From NCBI GenBank assembly GCA_964036315.1, contig OZ038488.1, positions 62,094,754 to 62,158,753 on the forward strand: DNA of 64,000 nt, given 5' to 3'. Within the stretch, counting starts at the first letter, position 1; the number at the start of each line of letters is the position of its first letter. Below the pieces are notes generated by a model, which searched no databases, was not told where the DNA came from, and saw only the letters and a program-made list of their open reading frames with translations. The translations under genes and the position numbers were made by a program. This stretch comes from Acanthosepion esculentum (Eukaryota; Mollusca; Cephalopoda; Sepiida; Sepiidae). Shown here in pieces: positions 33,838 through 46,075 of this stretch.

Positions 33838-34590
33838 TATATTTGAGCAGCAAACTTTCTTTTAAAATCTTTCGTTAAATTTGGCAGACAAAGAAAATTT
33901 AATTATTTTTTATTTAGTTTTTTTTCAGCATCCTTACGTTTTACCGTTTTCTAGATGAAGTCACTAATTATGTTGATTGTTCCTTCAACTGGGACGTTGG
34001 TAAAAAGATTTTTCAACATCGAGCGAATTTAGTATACTAATTGTAGGATTTTAAGATATAGAGGAATTCATTTGTTGATGCGACACTGTAATAGTTCGGT
34101 GTGTATGGAGAAATTACGTGATTGAGGGTTTTTGATAGCAGTTATGCAGGTGTAGGTATTTAGGATGTGATAAGCCGGAGAGGACAACCTTGTTGATAGA
34201 TTTTACATTACATTTCAGATATCCTGGATGGTAATCCTGAATAAACTGCTTGATTTTAAGTTTCGATCTCAGCGTTGTTTGCTGTGATCAGTTTGTTTAC
34301 GTACATTTTTAATGTAGAACTTTTTCTTTAATTTTGAGAATTTTGGTTGGTTTGGTCTATTTTGTTTAAACCCATATCAACATCAGTGGGTTAATTAATG
34401 CCGACAACACTTTTAGGATAGGTTCCTATGAATAGAATATGTATTTCTTTGTAAAATATCAGTTTTTAGTTTAGATTTCATTGTCGTATTTTTATAAAGA
34501 GGTTTTCTGTCGAGAGTCAGATGTATTGCTGGTAATTTCTTTTGCAAAAATGTATTGCTAGTATTTTTACTATAAAATATATTTTATACT
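33838..34590 (-). pseudogene. Penelope-like element with internal deletion
   Basis: The minus strand contains LKNLFTNVPVEGTINIISDF (33952-34012), matching the PLE reverse-transcriptase block usually read 'SFDVKSLFTNVPV'. It is followed at once by sequence like the PLE 3' UTR tail (33840-33930). The 5' part (34380-34590) resembles 40.15-40.32 kb. So part of the RT, and all of the endonuclease, has been deleted. Many stops. Confidence 0.55.
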
Positions 34591-34671
34591 TTCTCAGTGT
34601 TTGACACCAGTTTGTGGTGGTTAACTATTTGCCCATAGCTGGGACCATAACAGGTACTACCAACACGGGTC

Positions 34672-34708
<37 letters not shown>

Positions 34709-34720
34709 TAGATATTGAGT

Positions 34721-34786
<66 letters not shown>

Positions 34787-34888
34787 CATATATATACATA
34801 TATATATATATGAAATGTTTATGTATGTATATATATATATATATATATGAAATGTTTATGTATATAAATATATATATATATGTGTATG

Positions 34889-34928
<40 letters not shown>

Positions 34929-34935
34929 ATTTTTT
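34672..34935. repeat. (GATA)n and (TA)n microsatellites
   Basis: (GATA)n at 34672-34708, (TA)n at 34726-34785, then interrupted TA/TATG with 'gaaatgtttatgtat' twice (34811 and 34849). Confidence 0.96.
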
Positions 34936-35013
34936 TATATATATTATTTCTATATTATATATGCGAGGTACGTATTGGAAAGCTCTCAATATCAGTGATA
35001 GAGTTAACATATT

Positions 35014-35373
<360 letters not shown>

Positions 35374-37080
35374 GATGATACAAGCTAAAATCATTTGTCC
35401 AAATGCATAGAATTAATCGAATTTACCGTATTTCAATGCTACCTTGGGTTTTGTCAATAAAATGTTCAATCGTCAACTATAGTGACAATAGTCGATAAAT
35501 TTTCAATGATTCAAATGACTTATTTTCCCACCGACTTCAAATTTGGGTGGACATTACGCACATATGTGTCAAATAAATCACTAAATTATTACCAGATACA
35601 TTTACAGTTCGTCTGCAGTTATACAACTCTTATAAAGCAAAATAAATCGAATTTGCATTGAACAAGGTTTGTCAAATGTTAACCGATTAATTTAGTCGTC
35701 AAAAGAAAGCTTCGGTCAAATATTTAGGTAGTTTCAGTATATTTTATTAAAGTTATTGGATCTGTTAAAATAACCTGCACCTCAGTTTTTTACTTCAATA
35801 ACAAGACAATAAAATGATCAACAGTAGATCAACATCTATAATAGAACAAATAAACATATATGATATGCCTATGAAGCATTTACATCTTAATATAGGGAAC
35901 CTTCTTCTCAATAACAGCGAACAATCTATTATTCATTGATTTCTTTTTTAGCAAGTTCAATTTCCGACATGGTGGCTTAATTACTTCCTATAGGTCTGCT
36001 TTGCTGTCATATTGTTTGCTATCTTCATATAATTTCATCATTATATTTGACCATAGTTTTCTATTAGATCTAGATCGAAAGTTGGTGGTAGCTATTTCAT
36101 TATCTTTTAAGCCTCTTCTGCTAAAAGATTTTACGTGTAAGCCTGAATACATGAGAATGAACATTGTAATGCATAAATACACATTTCACTTTGAAACTAC
36201 GAGTCTGGTGTTATACATGTTTAATGTAGTTTGAATGTAGAAATCCGACGTGATAATTAATTTGTTCAATATAACAGCAACAATGTCTAGTAGCAGCTAT
36301 TCAGGAATTCTTAAGGTCTTCCATATCAGAGGTTGGCAGTGGATATTCGGAGAGAGTAGGAAAGCGTAGTTCTGCAGGTCTTTTCATCTGACAGGTTAGC
36401 AGTGGATATTCCGACAAGAAAAAACAAAATGGCCGCCTTTATACACATCGGATTGAATATTTCAAGTCTTCTGATTGGTTAACCTTTTCTTGGTAAACTA
36501 TAAAATGAGTCAGCTCATTTTGGTTTGCTCACTAGTATACTTATGTACACAAAATAACCCAACACTTGGGACTTGTAACATTCAGCTTCTGTTTATTGCT
36601 GAAACTCAAAATAGCCATCCTTACACCAGGAGAAAGTGTTTCTTTCATTAATAAATAGCACGGCGTATATGGTCTATATGGCATTACATTTGTTACTCCC
36701 AGACAGGAAAAATCTTGTCGGCGACTTGTCAGTGACGCAAAGGGTGAGATGAGTGAGGGACCTTATTAGTTATAATATTTTGCTTCTATATGTTCGCTAC
36801 CAAGCAAATAATTCATACTAACGTATTTGAGAGGAAGAATCTCCCTTTTTTTATCACGAAATCACACGTTCTCGCTGGTTGCTGATGCGTCAATTCACGG
36901 ACCAAGGAAATGGCCTCACCGCATCCTGCATTTTTTGCTTTTTTGGCGGACTTGTTACCTTTAATTGACCCTGTCATATATATCGAATTTCAGAAATACA
37001 ATATATTTCCAACAACCTGTTTAGCTGTTAAATTCTATTCTTCTTAATCCTTAACACATTCTTAAAATAGTGGAAGGGTT
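35374..37080. other. Intergenic AT-rich sequence
   Basis: No gene recognised. At 36370-36720 there is a TATA-like 'actataaaatgagtcag' (near 36497) in a GC-richer stretch, which could be an LTR or host promoter. I saw no terminal repeats or second copy. Confidence 0.4.
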
Positions 37081-37310
37081 TAATTTTGCTATCTCCCGGG
37101 TCTTGAATTCATGCTTGACACCTCGACTACAATACTACCAGTGGTTAGAAAGTTCAGTTTACACCTTTTTTTACCCATAGCTAGTGGAGCAAGAGAGCAT
37201 GAATTCATACCGTTCCCAATTGTATTAGTGCAGTGGGAACATAGCAGATAGTTCAGAATTTGAACTCGGCTGAGTGAATCTATTTCCAGCGCCAATAACC
37301 GTCAGGATAC
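37080..37310 (-). mobile_element. SINE-I, diverged copy
   Basis: Minus strand contains 'cactaatacaattgggaacg', 'gtatgaattcatgctctctt' and 'agctatgggtaaaaaaa', in the SINE-I order, with a degenerate head. Confidence 0.5.
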
Positions 37311-37439
37311 CATTACATTTCATTCACATATCTCCCGCATAAAGGACACAAATAATATTTGCATTTGAGTCGGATTAAAACTTTTTAAAGCCAAAATTAT
37401 CTTATATTCCAAATAAGATTCCTCTATCTACAGAGTACT

Positions 37440-37530
37440 TTCTTCCTTTTTTATTTTGTGTTCCTTTAGAAAGTTGACAATCATGGCTCTGCAAACCTTT
37501 CTGTGACTTGAGCTCGAAGCAACTGTTTCT
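37440..37530 (-). pseudogene. LINE-B 3' terminal fragment
   Basis: 'aaagttgacaatcatggctct' corresponds to the 'aacgtgacgatcatggctct' end seen at 28.13 kb. Less than 100 bp. Confidence 0.45.
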
Positions 37531-37925
37531 ATATTGTTAGAGTCAATAAACACCAGTTTTGTAAAATATTTTATATGGAAAACTAATGTTTTTTTTTTCA
37601 ATTCGAATCTTTTTTGTTAATTCACTGCAAATAATGTAAACTTACTTATCGCAAATATGAATTGAGCCCAAGAGTATTAAAAATTTTAAATCAAAGTTTG
37701 TTTTGTTTTTGTTATTTTTTTTTCTCTTTTATTAATATTATTGTCCAGGTTAGGACCAAGGAAGAACAACACGAACACAAGAGTAGAAATAACGAAGATA
37801 TTTTACACGGAATAATAATACAATATGTGGAAGGTGTTAGTATGACTGTCAGTCTGGCTCGGGATGTCGTACTTAGTAGAGCAGCCACCACACTGCGATC
37901 TATTGAGACTCAGCCTTCGACCGAC

Positions 37926-37927
<2 letters not shown>

Positions 37928-37973
<46 letters not shown>
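37928..37973. repeat. (TC)n microsatellite
   Basis: About 23 TC units. Confidence 0.98.
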
Positions 37974-37975
<2 letters not shown>

Positions 37976-38382
37976 AGAGGCATAGTATACATAGCGTTAG
38001 GAAGAGTTCATTCTGTAGTTATAGGTAAGGACCCATAACAATTAAGTTTTTGACACTCTTTTGAAATTATAAATTTTTAATCAAAATTTGTTTATTTTGC
38101 CTCACAACATCTCCAACCTTTGGAATGAAAAATTACCAAAAATTTGGGAGCTATTCAAATTTCGTAAGTACGGATGATATTCGAGGAAATTTTTACAATT
38201 TAAAAAACATAAGAAAAAATTTTATTTTTGACTTCTTTATCAGACCTCAGACTTACAAATAGCACAACTGAGTCGTGCACATTTGGAGCGATCGCCAAGG
38301 TCCACTCACCCGGAAGGGCCTAGCTCTGGGAGAATTTAGTAAAAATAAATTCTTTTTAATTTGGGGTGAATTAATATTTTGT

Positions 38383-38545
38383 AGTGAATTAACAGAAAAA
38401 AAATCTTCAATTCAATCACAAGCAATCATTTTGGGGATAATATTTTTTAAAAATATCTACTTCTAATGCCTTCTAAGGTTTGAAGCATCTTACTAACATC
38501 GGTTTTTCGGGTCTGTCATTATTTTCCATAATTTTTAGATCAGAT
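38383..38545 (+). repeat. Unknown dispersed repeat, copy 2
   Basis: Second copy of the repeat at 31345-31505, same orientation. DNA between here and 39500 shows no gene. A GC-richer frame at 38969-39217 is not recognisable. Confidence 0.65.
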
Positions 38546-39504
38546 GCATACTTTAACTATGCACCGGTTCTGATAGATTCCATACAAAATGCTTGATATT
38601 GTAACGTGAAATTGAAATGAAACTTCGTTGTTCTCTCGACAGAGCACAATTTGACGACGAGGTTGTAATTAAATTAATGCAATTAAGCTTCTTATTAAAG
38701 ATTTTAATTTAAAGACATGTTGTCCACAATGTGTCCAGTCATGTATTATCCGATGACAAATTTTAATTAATTCTTACATTACTGTACAAATTAAGGACAA
38801 TAAAAACCTCTTAATAAAAGATTAATTATTTCAGTTTCGTTAATTACATTACTTTTGCAGTTCTCTTATTTACTTCTGGTTAAATTGTGTTTGTTCTAAA
38901 CAGTTATCTTGAAAAGTTTCTTTCAAAAGCGATTAGGATGATCGAATAATTCAGTCCCCTTTATCGGTGTGCTTGTGAATACGTTTCAGAGATTATTTCG
39001 TTTCTTTCCCAGTCAGTTTGCGCTTAATTCGCAAAGATCTCAAGTTATAATTATAAGTTTCGAAAGGAAAGCATTAGCAGGCTTAAGACTGGTTGGTAGA
39101 CAGTCAACGGAGATAGTCGCGGGCCAAATTAATGGCTTCCGAGAAAATTGTTGTTGCCATTCAGGCTTCGGTGTTAATCTCAAGTCCTCGTTTGCAAAAG
39201 TACCCATCATTCGCTGACTCATTTAAAGATAAATCAGAATTTACCATTTCGAATTGGACAATCTGGAGCAATTTAAAGTTTCAGATCGACGCGGTGTATT
39301 TCAATTGAATGAAAGTTTCATGAGATTTTATAGGACAAAGTCGATGAGTCTTCTGAAAGCAACCTTTGTAAGAATAAGAGAGAGAATTGTCAGTGTTGGT
39401 CTAACGGTTCACGGTAGGGCAAAACGGAAAGAACAGAATTTAGATACCGGCGAGCTACATTTCCCTTCATACATACATTCCCACATACACATAAATATAT
39501 ACAG

Positions 39505-39540
39505 ACACACACATATATATATACACACACACATATATAT

Positions 39541-39610
<70 letters not shown>

Positions 39611-39731
39611 CACACATACAAATATATATAATATATATTATAATATATATATATATATAATTAATATATATAATATATACATATTATCTCTCTCTATATA
39701 TAAATATATAAATAATATATATATATATATA

Positions 39732-39800
<69 letters not shown>
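39505..39800. repeat. (TA)n-rich array with ATAATATA interruptions
   Basis: Two long TA tracts (39541-39603 and 39735-39798) separated by irregular TA/TAA sequence and a short (TC). Confidence 0.97.
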
Positions 39801-39801
<1 letters not shown>

Positions 39802-40144
39802 TAATTATTTAAAAAAAATGATTCCATCGCGACACAGAAATTACTAATTCGAAACTGGTCACCCGTATTCAAGTTTAATTTCAATATCAAACCTTAACTG
39901 TTGGATGACAGTTTCATCCTCAAGCGATGTTTGGAATAACTCAGCAACGAAATTTTTTCTCATTTATAATTTCGAAATGGAGGTGTAATCTGGGGTTAGT
40001 TTTACACTATCAAGGGGTCTCTTCTTTGATGAGAGTAGGGGTGTTTGTTATATGTGAAGTTTATGGAGTCATGTAAAGTTGTTTTTTGGGTTTCTTTGTC
40101 TGGCTACAATGACTAATTTTATCAGGCTCCGTTCTTTTTACCAG

Positions 40145-40320
40145 CAATACATTTGACACTCGACAAAAAAAACTCTTTACAAAAATACGCCAATTAAAAG
40201 TGATCTACAAACCGATTTCTAAAAAAGAATACCTATTCTATTCATACGAACCTACCCTAAACATCTTGTTGGCATTAAATAACCCACTAAAACAAAATAA
40301 AACAAACTAAGTTATGTCTA
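40145..40320 (+). pseudogene. Possible PLE coding fragment
   Basis: Frame reading ISKKEYLFYSYEPTLNILLA with LNNPLKQNKTN, similar in position and sequence to the minus strand at 34380-34590, where it lies upstream of a PLE RT motif. The assignment to PLE is inference. Confidence 0.4.
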
Positions 40321-40547
40321 TCAATCTTTGATTAAATCTTTCAAATTTCCGAAAACGTTTAGCGTTATCGGTAAATTTGACAAAATCATTATTAAGTTTT
40401 ATTTTATATTATTATTTTCCCCCCGAGTACTTTTGAATGTTGTTACATTTGTTCCCAAGGATTGTTTTGTGCGTGGCAACAAAACTGTTTGTTTTTGTTG
40501 TTTTTTTTTTTAATTACAGGGTTCTCATGTTTGATGGAACGCAACTA

Positions 40548-40627
40548 TTAGGTTGGTGCAAAAATAATGTCGTTTTATCACATGAAGTTGAACGTCAAAA
40601 AACGACATTATTTTTGCACCAACCTAA
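40548..40627. mobile_element. 80-bp mariner MITE, copy 1
   Basis: TTAGGTTGGTGCAAAAATAA at the left and its exact inverse at the right, with 37-bp arms (TTAGG...CGTTTT), flanked by TA on both sides. Length and termini resemble the human MADE1 MITE of the mariner family. Almost no decay. Confidence 0.9.
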
Positions 40628-40639
40628 TATTTATTTTTA

Positions 40640-41160
40640 AGTCCAGCGTTCTCATGTTTGCTGAAATCAATTTCAAGTCACTCAAAGTGACGTCATTGGT
40701 CAAACTGAAATTTTTGTGTGTGTAGTAGTAGGCACCCGTTTATCTGGCGATATGAGGGTAGCGCCCTGTTTATTCTAAATTCAGTCTTTGGAGTGTGTGA
40801 CCTCTCCACGGCGAAGGCCTGGGCGATGATATATGGAAGCCGTTCACGGACTACATACACGCCCTAATGGCCGTACCGACAAGATCTAAAGAATTACAGG
40901 GCATGACATTTGAAGCCGGTTTGGTTGCAGGAATTGCCGGAAAGTTGTTAGCACTGACAGCCAACCGCATTCGGAGCTCCAATCTATGTTTTCTGTTTGG
41001 ATTTACTTCCAGAGCCGTGTTTGGATATGACCGCAAGGTAGCGCAGGTTTAAAATCCGGTTTTTCCTTCCCCGAGATGAACTGCCTTCCTGGGCTGTCGA
41101 GCTCGATCTGCTCGAAGCTGATGTTTATGAGGCGCCAGTTTGTAGTAGTTTATTATCATA
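40640..41160. other. Segment between the two MITEs
   Basis: GC-rich relative to the surroundings. It has open frames of about 61 codons on both strands (40851-41052). No recognisable protein. It contains a CRE-like 'gtgacgtca' at 40689. Confidence 0.4.
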
Positions 41161-41164
41161 TTTA

Positions 41165-41246
41165 TTAGGTTGGTGCAAAAATAATGTCGTTTTTTTTTAC
41201 GTTCAACTTCATGTGAGAAAACGACATTATTTTTGCACCAACCTAA
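41165..41246. mobile_element. 82-bp mariner MITE, copy 2 (opposite orientation)
   Basis: Same arms as copy 1. The asymmetric centre ('cgttcaacttcatgtgag') is the reverse complement of copy 1's centre, so the copies point toward each other. TA flanks at 41163-41164 and 41247-41248. Confidence 0.9.
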
Positions 41247-41562
41247 TAATTTTCCAAAGTTCTTTTATTGTATCCACCCATTTATTATAGCCCCTTCCCA
41301 CTCCCGAGTATTTTCGACTGTCACTATAGTGGTTATCCAGGTTACTATGTTTGCGTGTAAGTAGAACTGTGAGTTTAGCCACTTCGGTCATTTCTAAGAC
41401 TGTTCAAATCAATAAACTTGGATGGATGAAATATGGACAATTAATTCTGATATAAAACAACATAAGTGGAAATAAATATATAAAAAGATGAACAAACAGA
41501 CGTTTCGTTATTTATTTATTTATTTGCTGACTAAATATAATTTTTATGTATATTGTAGCCGT

Positions 41563-41745
41563 GTTCATAGTTAATGTTATTGGGTGTTGGCTTTTAGTTT
41601 TTTATTATTAGTGCTTTCATTATTTTTCATCTTTTTTTACATGTCGATGACGCTATTATACTTGTATTTTCTACTAGTATGTTCCTGACTGAGTTTGGTA
41701 ACTTTCCGTATGCGGTTAAATGAACCCTACAAGTATAACAGCCCC
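41563..41745 (-). pseudogene. PLE endonuclease C-terminus fragment
   Basis: Minus strand HLTAYGKLPNSVRNILVENT followed by SIIASSTCKKR and PTPNNINYEHG, matching PLE copies at 4.4 and 29.3 kb. One stop within. Confidence 0.65.
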
Positions 41746-41824
41746 ATCGGCAACATGCTGAGCGGGTTTGCAAAAGAAATAAATTCCTATAAATTCAGAC
41801 AAATACATAAAATACGCAAAAATT

Positions 41825-42019
41825 AATTTAAAAATGAAAATTGTTCTTGATAATGGCTGAAAGAATAGATGAAAGCGCTTTGGAGGGTTATTATACGCTT
41901 TGTGTCCAGAAAAGAAAGCTCTTCTAGATACAAAAGAAAAAATTAAATAAAAAAAGCTTAACCGGAGTACCTTGATACTTGTCTTAAACGAAACTTATAT
42001 AAAATAGGAATTGCAGCCC

Positions 42020-42020
<1 letters not shown>
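41825..42020 (+). mobile_element. PLE 3' UTR fragment, diverged
   Basis: Contains 'cttgataatggctgaaagaa', 'gaaagcgctttgg' and 'ggaattgcagccca', then (TA)n. It lies back-to-back with the minus-strand fragment at 41563-41745. Confidence 0.6.
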
Positions 42021-42050
<30 letters not shown>

Positions 42051-42468
42051 TCACTCTGTTGGTTTTCTGACAGCTACATCTAAATAGTTCCATACATATC
42101 CGGCTACAGCGAAAAACTCTACGAAACAACATCAATTTCATCTTGGCACTTAGAATGTACGAACTCTCCAGAACAACAACTCAGCACCAGAAAGAAAAAC
42201 ACCTCTGGTCACATTGGAGCTAAAGAAATACAACATTGATATAGCTGCACTGAGAAGTAACCATCAGTCGACTACGTGAGTCGAGAAAGCAAAATAAGAC
42301 ATCTAACAGTGTTCCTGTTGCACTTGGATACAATATATTCTCCTGTACTGTTTGTGGTCTTTTGTGCAATTATCGAACCGGTGTCAAAATTCATTACCGT
42401 CATATGCATGCAGATAATGTGTTCGTGGTTGTCGGAACCTCATACGTCGAACTCAACGGAAGAATCCA

Positions 42469-42472
<4 letters not shown>

Positions 42473-42551
<79 letters not shown>

Positions 42552-42556
42552 TATAT
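42473..42556. repeat. (TA)n microsatellite
   Basis: About 80 bp of TA with one CA interruption. Sequence from here to 43330 contains no recognised gene. Confidence 0.98.
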
Positions 42557-43332
42557 AAATGGTCATACACATGCAGGGTTGTTTCGCTGTATCATAGCTC
42601 ATTGGCGTGGCTAGATATGCGGTTGCTTCAAGCCAGGATAGAAACCTGCATTCCATTTACAAAAAAATAATATATAGACAACTGCATATTGCGATGGTAA
42701 GTGCCGTGAATCGACATTTTGGGAGCCGGTTTATGCCATTTCGTTATTTGTCACTTGCTTTGCTTCCTGTAACATTTTTTTCTGGCGTTTATAACCATTT
42801 GTGGAAATTTAGCAATGGCTGATAAATAAAGAAGCCGGTGCGGGAAATACTTTTTTTTCCAATTTTGGTGGTGGTAGCAGCAGCGGTGGAGGCGTCTGTT
42901 GAAATTTGGATAAGTGTTTTTCGAAAGAAGCTTCAAGTAAAAAAAAAACACAGGAATTATTAGAATCTGCTTTACAAATGCCTGTGGGTGATGAACATGC
43001 ATTTAGCTTAGCTTCAACCAGCCAAAAGGCTGAAAATACTGAAAACGTCACGCCTACATAAGAAAAGAACTTATTTCCTGGTTTGTCTCGAATTTCATGT
43101 CAGCGAATATAAGCAAAAGAGTGAAAGAGGAAAAAGCTCGCGACTCGCTTTCAACTCGCTTTTTCTTTTGAAAACCACGGACGTGCAGTGGTTTGTAAGG
43201 GCAGGGCTGGTTCGATCCCTACCGTAATTATATATTCTTTATTAACACTTTCGATTTTCAAGGCTGGTATAAATCAATAGCACCGTTAAAGAAAATGATG
43301 TCTACATACTACGTGTATCCAGTAAATATCTG

Positions 43333-43337
<5 letters not shown>

Positions 43338-43405
<68 letters not shown>

Positions 43406-43520
43406 ACAGATTTACATAATGAACAGAGATGTGTAAATAGAAAAACAGACTAAATGAAGCAAAGTTCATAAGCATAGACGAACACAATAACCACACGCAT
43501 GCATGTACACACACACACAT

Positions 43521-43558
<38 letters not shown>

Positions 43559-43560
43559 GT
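43338..43560. repeat. (TA)n and (CA)n microsatellites
   Basis: (TA)n at 43338-43403 and (CA)n-(TA)n at 43509-43558. Confidence 0.97.
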
Positions 43561-43579
43561 AAAAGCATACAAAATGTGT

Positions 43580-43637
43580 GTACTTGTATGCGAGTTCTCC
43601 TTTCGTAAACTAAATAAAATAAGATTAGCAGGTTACT

Positions 43638-43689
<52 letters not shown>

Positions 43690-43734
43690 AGTAACCTACA
43701 AATCTCATTTTATTTATTTTACGAAAGGAGAACA

Positions 43735-43804
<70 letters not shown>

Positions 43805-43832
43805 TATATGTATGTATAAATGTGTGTGTATG

Positions 43833-43865
<33 letters not shown>

Positions 43866-43876
43866 GTATGTATAAA

Positions 43877-43948
<72 letters not shown>
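43580..43948. repeat. Inverted repeat centred on (TA)n, plus long (TA)n
   Basis: Arms 43580-43641 ('gcgagttctcctttcgtaaa' ... 'ggttacttctga') and 43685-43738 are reverse complements around (TA)n. Then follow (TA)n at 43739-43795, two 'tatgtatgtataaatgtgtg' blocks and another (TA)n to 43948. Confidence 0.85.
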
Positions 43949-43950
<2 letters not shown>

Positions 43951-44316
43951 ACGTCAATTTTTATCATGTCAATAAATGTTTTCCAAATAAAAATATTATC
44001 AAATCAGGGTGAAATTGCGAGTTCACCCTGATGATCCCATGTGGTGAAACCTAGGTAGGTGGGGTACATGGCTCATTAGGATTTATTTATTTTGATTTTG
44101 CTCTACTTAGTGTATTGAGCACACTTCATTTCAACTTATGATCCACTGGGATGTTTTTTCTTTGTACCAGAAATTTAAGGAACTGGACGATTTCTTTTCG
44201 CGTTCTTTGGAGGCTTCTGTTGTTTCATTTTTTTTTTTTTACATTTTTCCTTGGATGCCAATTTTTTTTAAATTGCACAATCCAAGTTTTTTCACTCACC
44301 GAGTTTAAATAGATTT

Positions 44317-44324
<8 letters not shown>

Positions 44325-44390
<66 letters not shown>

Positions 44391-44392
44391 TA
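44325..44392. repeat. (TA)n microsatellite
   Basis: About 65 bp of TA. Confidence 0.98.
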
Positions 44393-44399
44393 AAGCGAA

Positions 44400-44785
44400 A
44401 AGAATTTTGTAAAGTTATTGAATGATGGGAACACAACGTTGGAAATTGAATAGATTGATTGATCCGATTAATACGGTTTATCAACACTTGACAAGTTATT
44501 TAAATCCAGAAAATATTTCTAGATTGTAAGAATTTTTCGCGAGGGGAGATAATAAGGATTTGATCACTAGTTAACCCATAGCTGGAGGGATCAGATATAT
44601 CGAACCTAACTTGTATTGGAACATGGCTCTAGGATTAACATTTCTACGCCATTTTCTATTACATACTCGCACATCCAAGCTTATACCACCTTATATTGCC
44701 ATGCGGTCATCTATCTAGGTACTGACCAGGCTCGATGTTGCTTAATTTCACTGAACGTATAGGAACCGTGATACGGTTGATCTTG
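44400..44785 (-). mobile_element. 5S rRNA-tRNA compound SINE, copy 3
   Basis: On the minus strand: 5S-like head 'gtgaaattaagcaacatcga', 'gcctggtcagtacctagat', 'gatgaccgcatggcaatat' (44690-44785), linker 'aagcttggatgtgcg', tRNA-like body to 'ctccagctatgggttaacta', then 'aaatccttattatct' and the tail 'aaataacttgtcaagtgttg'. Same fused order as copies 1 and 2. Confidence 0.75.
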
Positions 44786-45049
44786 AGCCGAGAAAAAGAA
44801 ACTGAAAACAATCCCATTCTCAAAAACGAAACTTCGCCAGCCTCTCGCTACACTATCACTGTTTCCATTGCATGTGTTCACGCGAGCTACATTCTTTTGT
44901 TCTATTATCCTCGTTGTAACCTAGAAAGGTTTACTGGATGAGGTATAATCAAAACGGAGGTTGGAAATGAAATGGTAAACTTTATGACATCAACAAAATA
45001 CAATACTCGCCAGCGACGTGAAGTAGGTAAACTACTGCTTGTGGTGCAC

Positions 45050-45555
45050 TATTTAGACATATATATTGTATGTAAATACACTTATGGCATAAAGCCGAAA
45101 AGGGGGAATAGGTTGAAGATGGCCTTCACTAACTATATTATACCTACCTAATCCGACGACTCCCGACCCATTCACTCATTACAATTTGCTCATTCACCAT
45201 AAAAACTCGTCCGTCACCAATAAATCCCCGATACACCATAATGTCGCATCCTCTCAGGAAGACCTATAAAATGCACCCCGTGATATAAAAATTTATTTAG
45301 ACATCATATTTGTATTTATCGTACTTTTACCTACAATTATGGCACGAGGCCGAAAAGAGGAAAGGGGTTGAGGCTGGTCTTCGCTAACTATCTTATACCT
45401 AGCTAAACCGATTCACGACCTGTTCACTCATTACAATTTGCGCATCCACCACAAAAACTAGTCCGTCACCAATCAATCCTCCATAGGCCCTAATGACGCA
45501 TCCTTTCAGAAGGACCTACAATATAAAAAATTATTTAGACATCATATTACCCACA
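45050..45555. repeat. Tandem dimer of about 255 bp
   Basis: Two diverged copies (start points at 45086 and 45341 for 'ggcataaagccgaaaag' / 'ggcacgaggccgaaaag'). They share 'cactcattacaatttg', 'cgtccgtcaccaat' or a close variant, and 'gacgcatcctttcag' or a close variant. A third partial 'atttagacatcatatt' boundary lies at 45535. A short satellite or duplicated repeat; no coding. Confidence 0.8.
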
Positions 45556-45764
45556 CTTACAATAGTGTCCAACGTATTTATGAGGATTGGGAGATACCCA
45601 TTAGTGTTCATAGGTACGGGTATATAAGAACTCTTAACCTTTACAGCTGGGACTCTGCATGGCACATACACAATGATGAATCCTTTTCATTTCATTTGTA
45701 TTCCGTTAATAAAAAAAAAAGTGTCGCACTCGGACTGCATCTTCCCAAGAACTGCTGCTATGTG

Positions 45765-46075
45765 TAACGGACTCGCAGCAGGATGTTTTCCCCTTCACTA
45801 CATCTTGACCTCTTCAAGTCTGACAGTTATCTTTCCTACATAGCTCCATGAACTGCATTTCTGGCCTTTTCTTGCACCAGTACATCATCACGTATTAATT
45901 CTCAGTGTGGCCATTCTGCTTTGTATTAGTGATTAACTAAGTGTAGTTTAGATGTGGCATAAAGTCGAAAGTATGAAGCACACAGTGAGGAAATGGCTAC
46001 AAGAGGCAGAGAGTTGTGGAGACCCATAGTCGCCTACGTCCTGAAGCTGAACCCTAAATAAAATAAGGCAGGAAA
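45765..46075 (+). pseudogene. LINE tail fragments
   Basis: 45770-45840 matches the 59.76 kb LINE-C end ('caggatgttttccc', 'ttcaagtctgac'). 45990-46060 reads GRELWRPIVAYVLK, a LINE-B terminus. Confidence 0.5.

Noticed and set aside
36240..36720. LTR with primer-binding site
   Set aside because: A TATA-like box only; no paired LTR, no tRNA-complementary site recognised.
37662..37976. 104-codon frame ending in Ser-Leu repeats
   Set aside because: The end is (TC)n and the rest has no recognisable domain; low-complexity flank, not treated as a gene.
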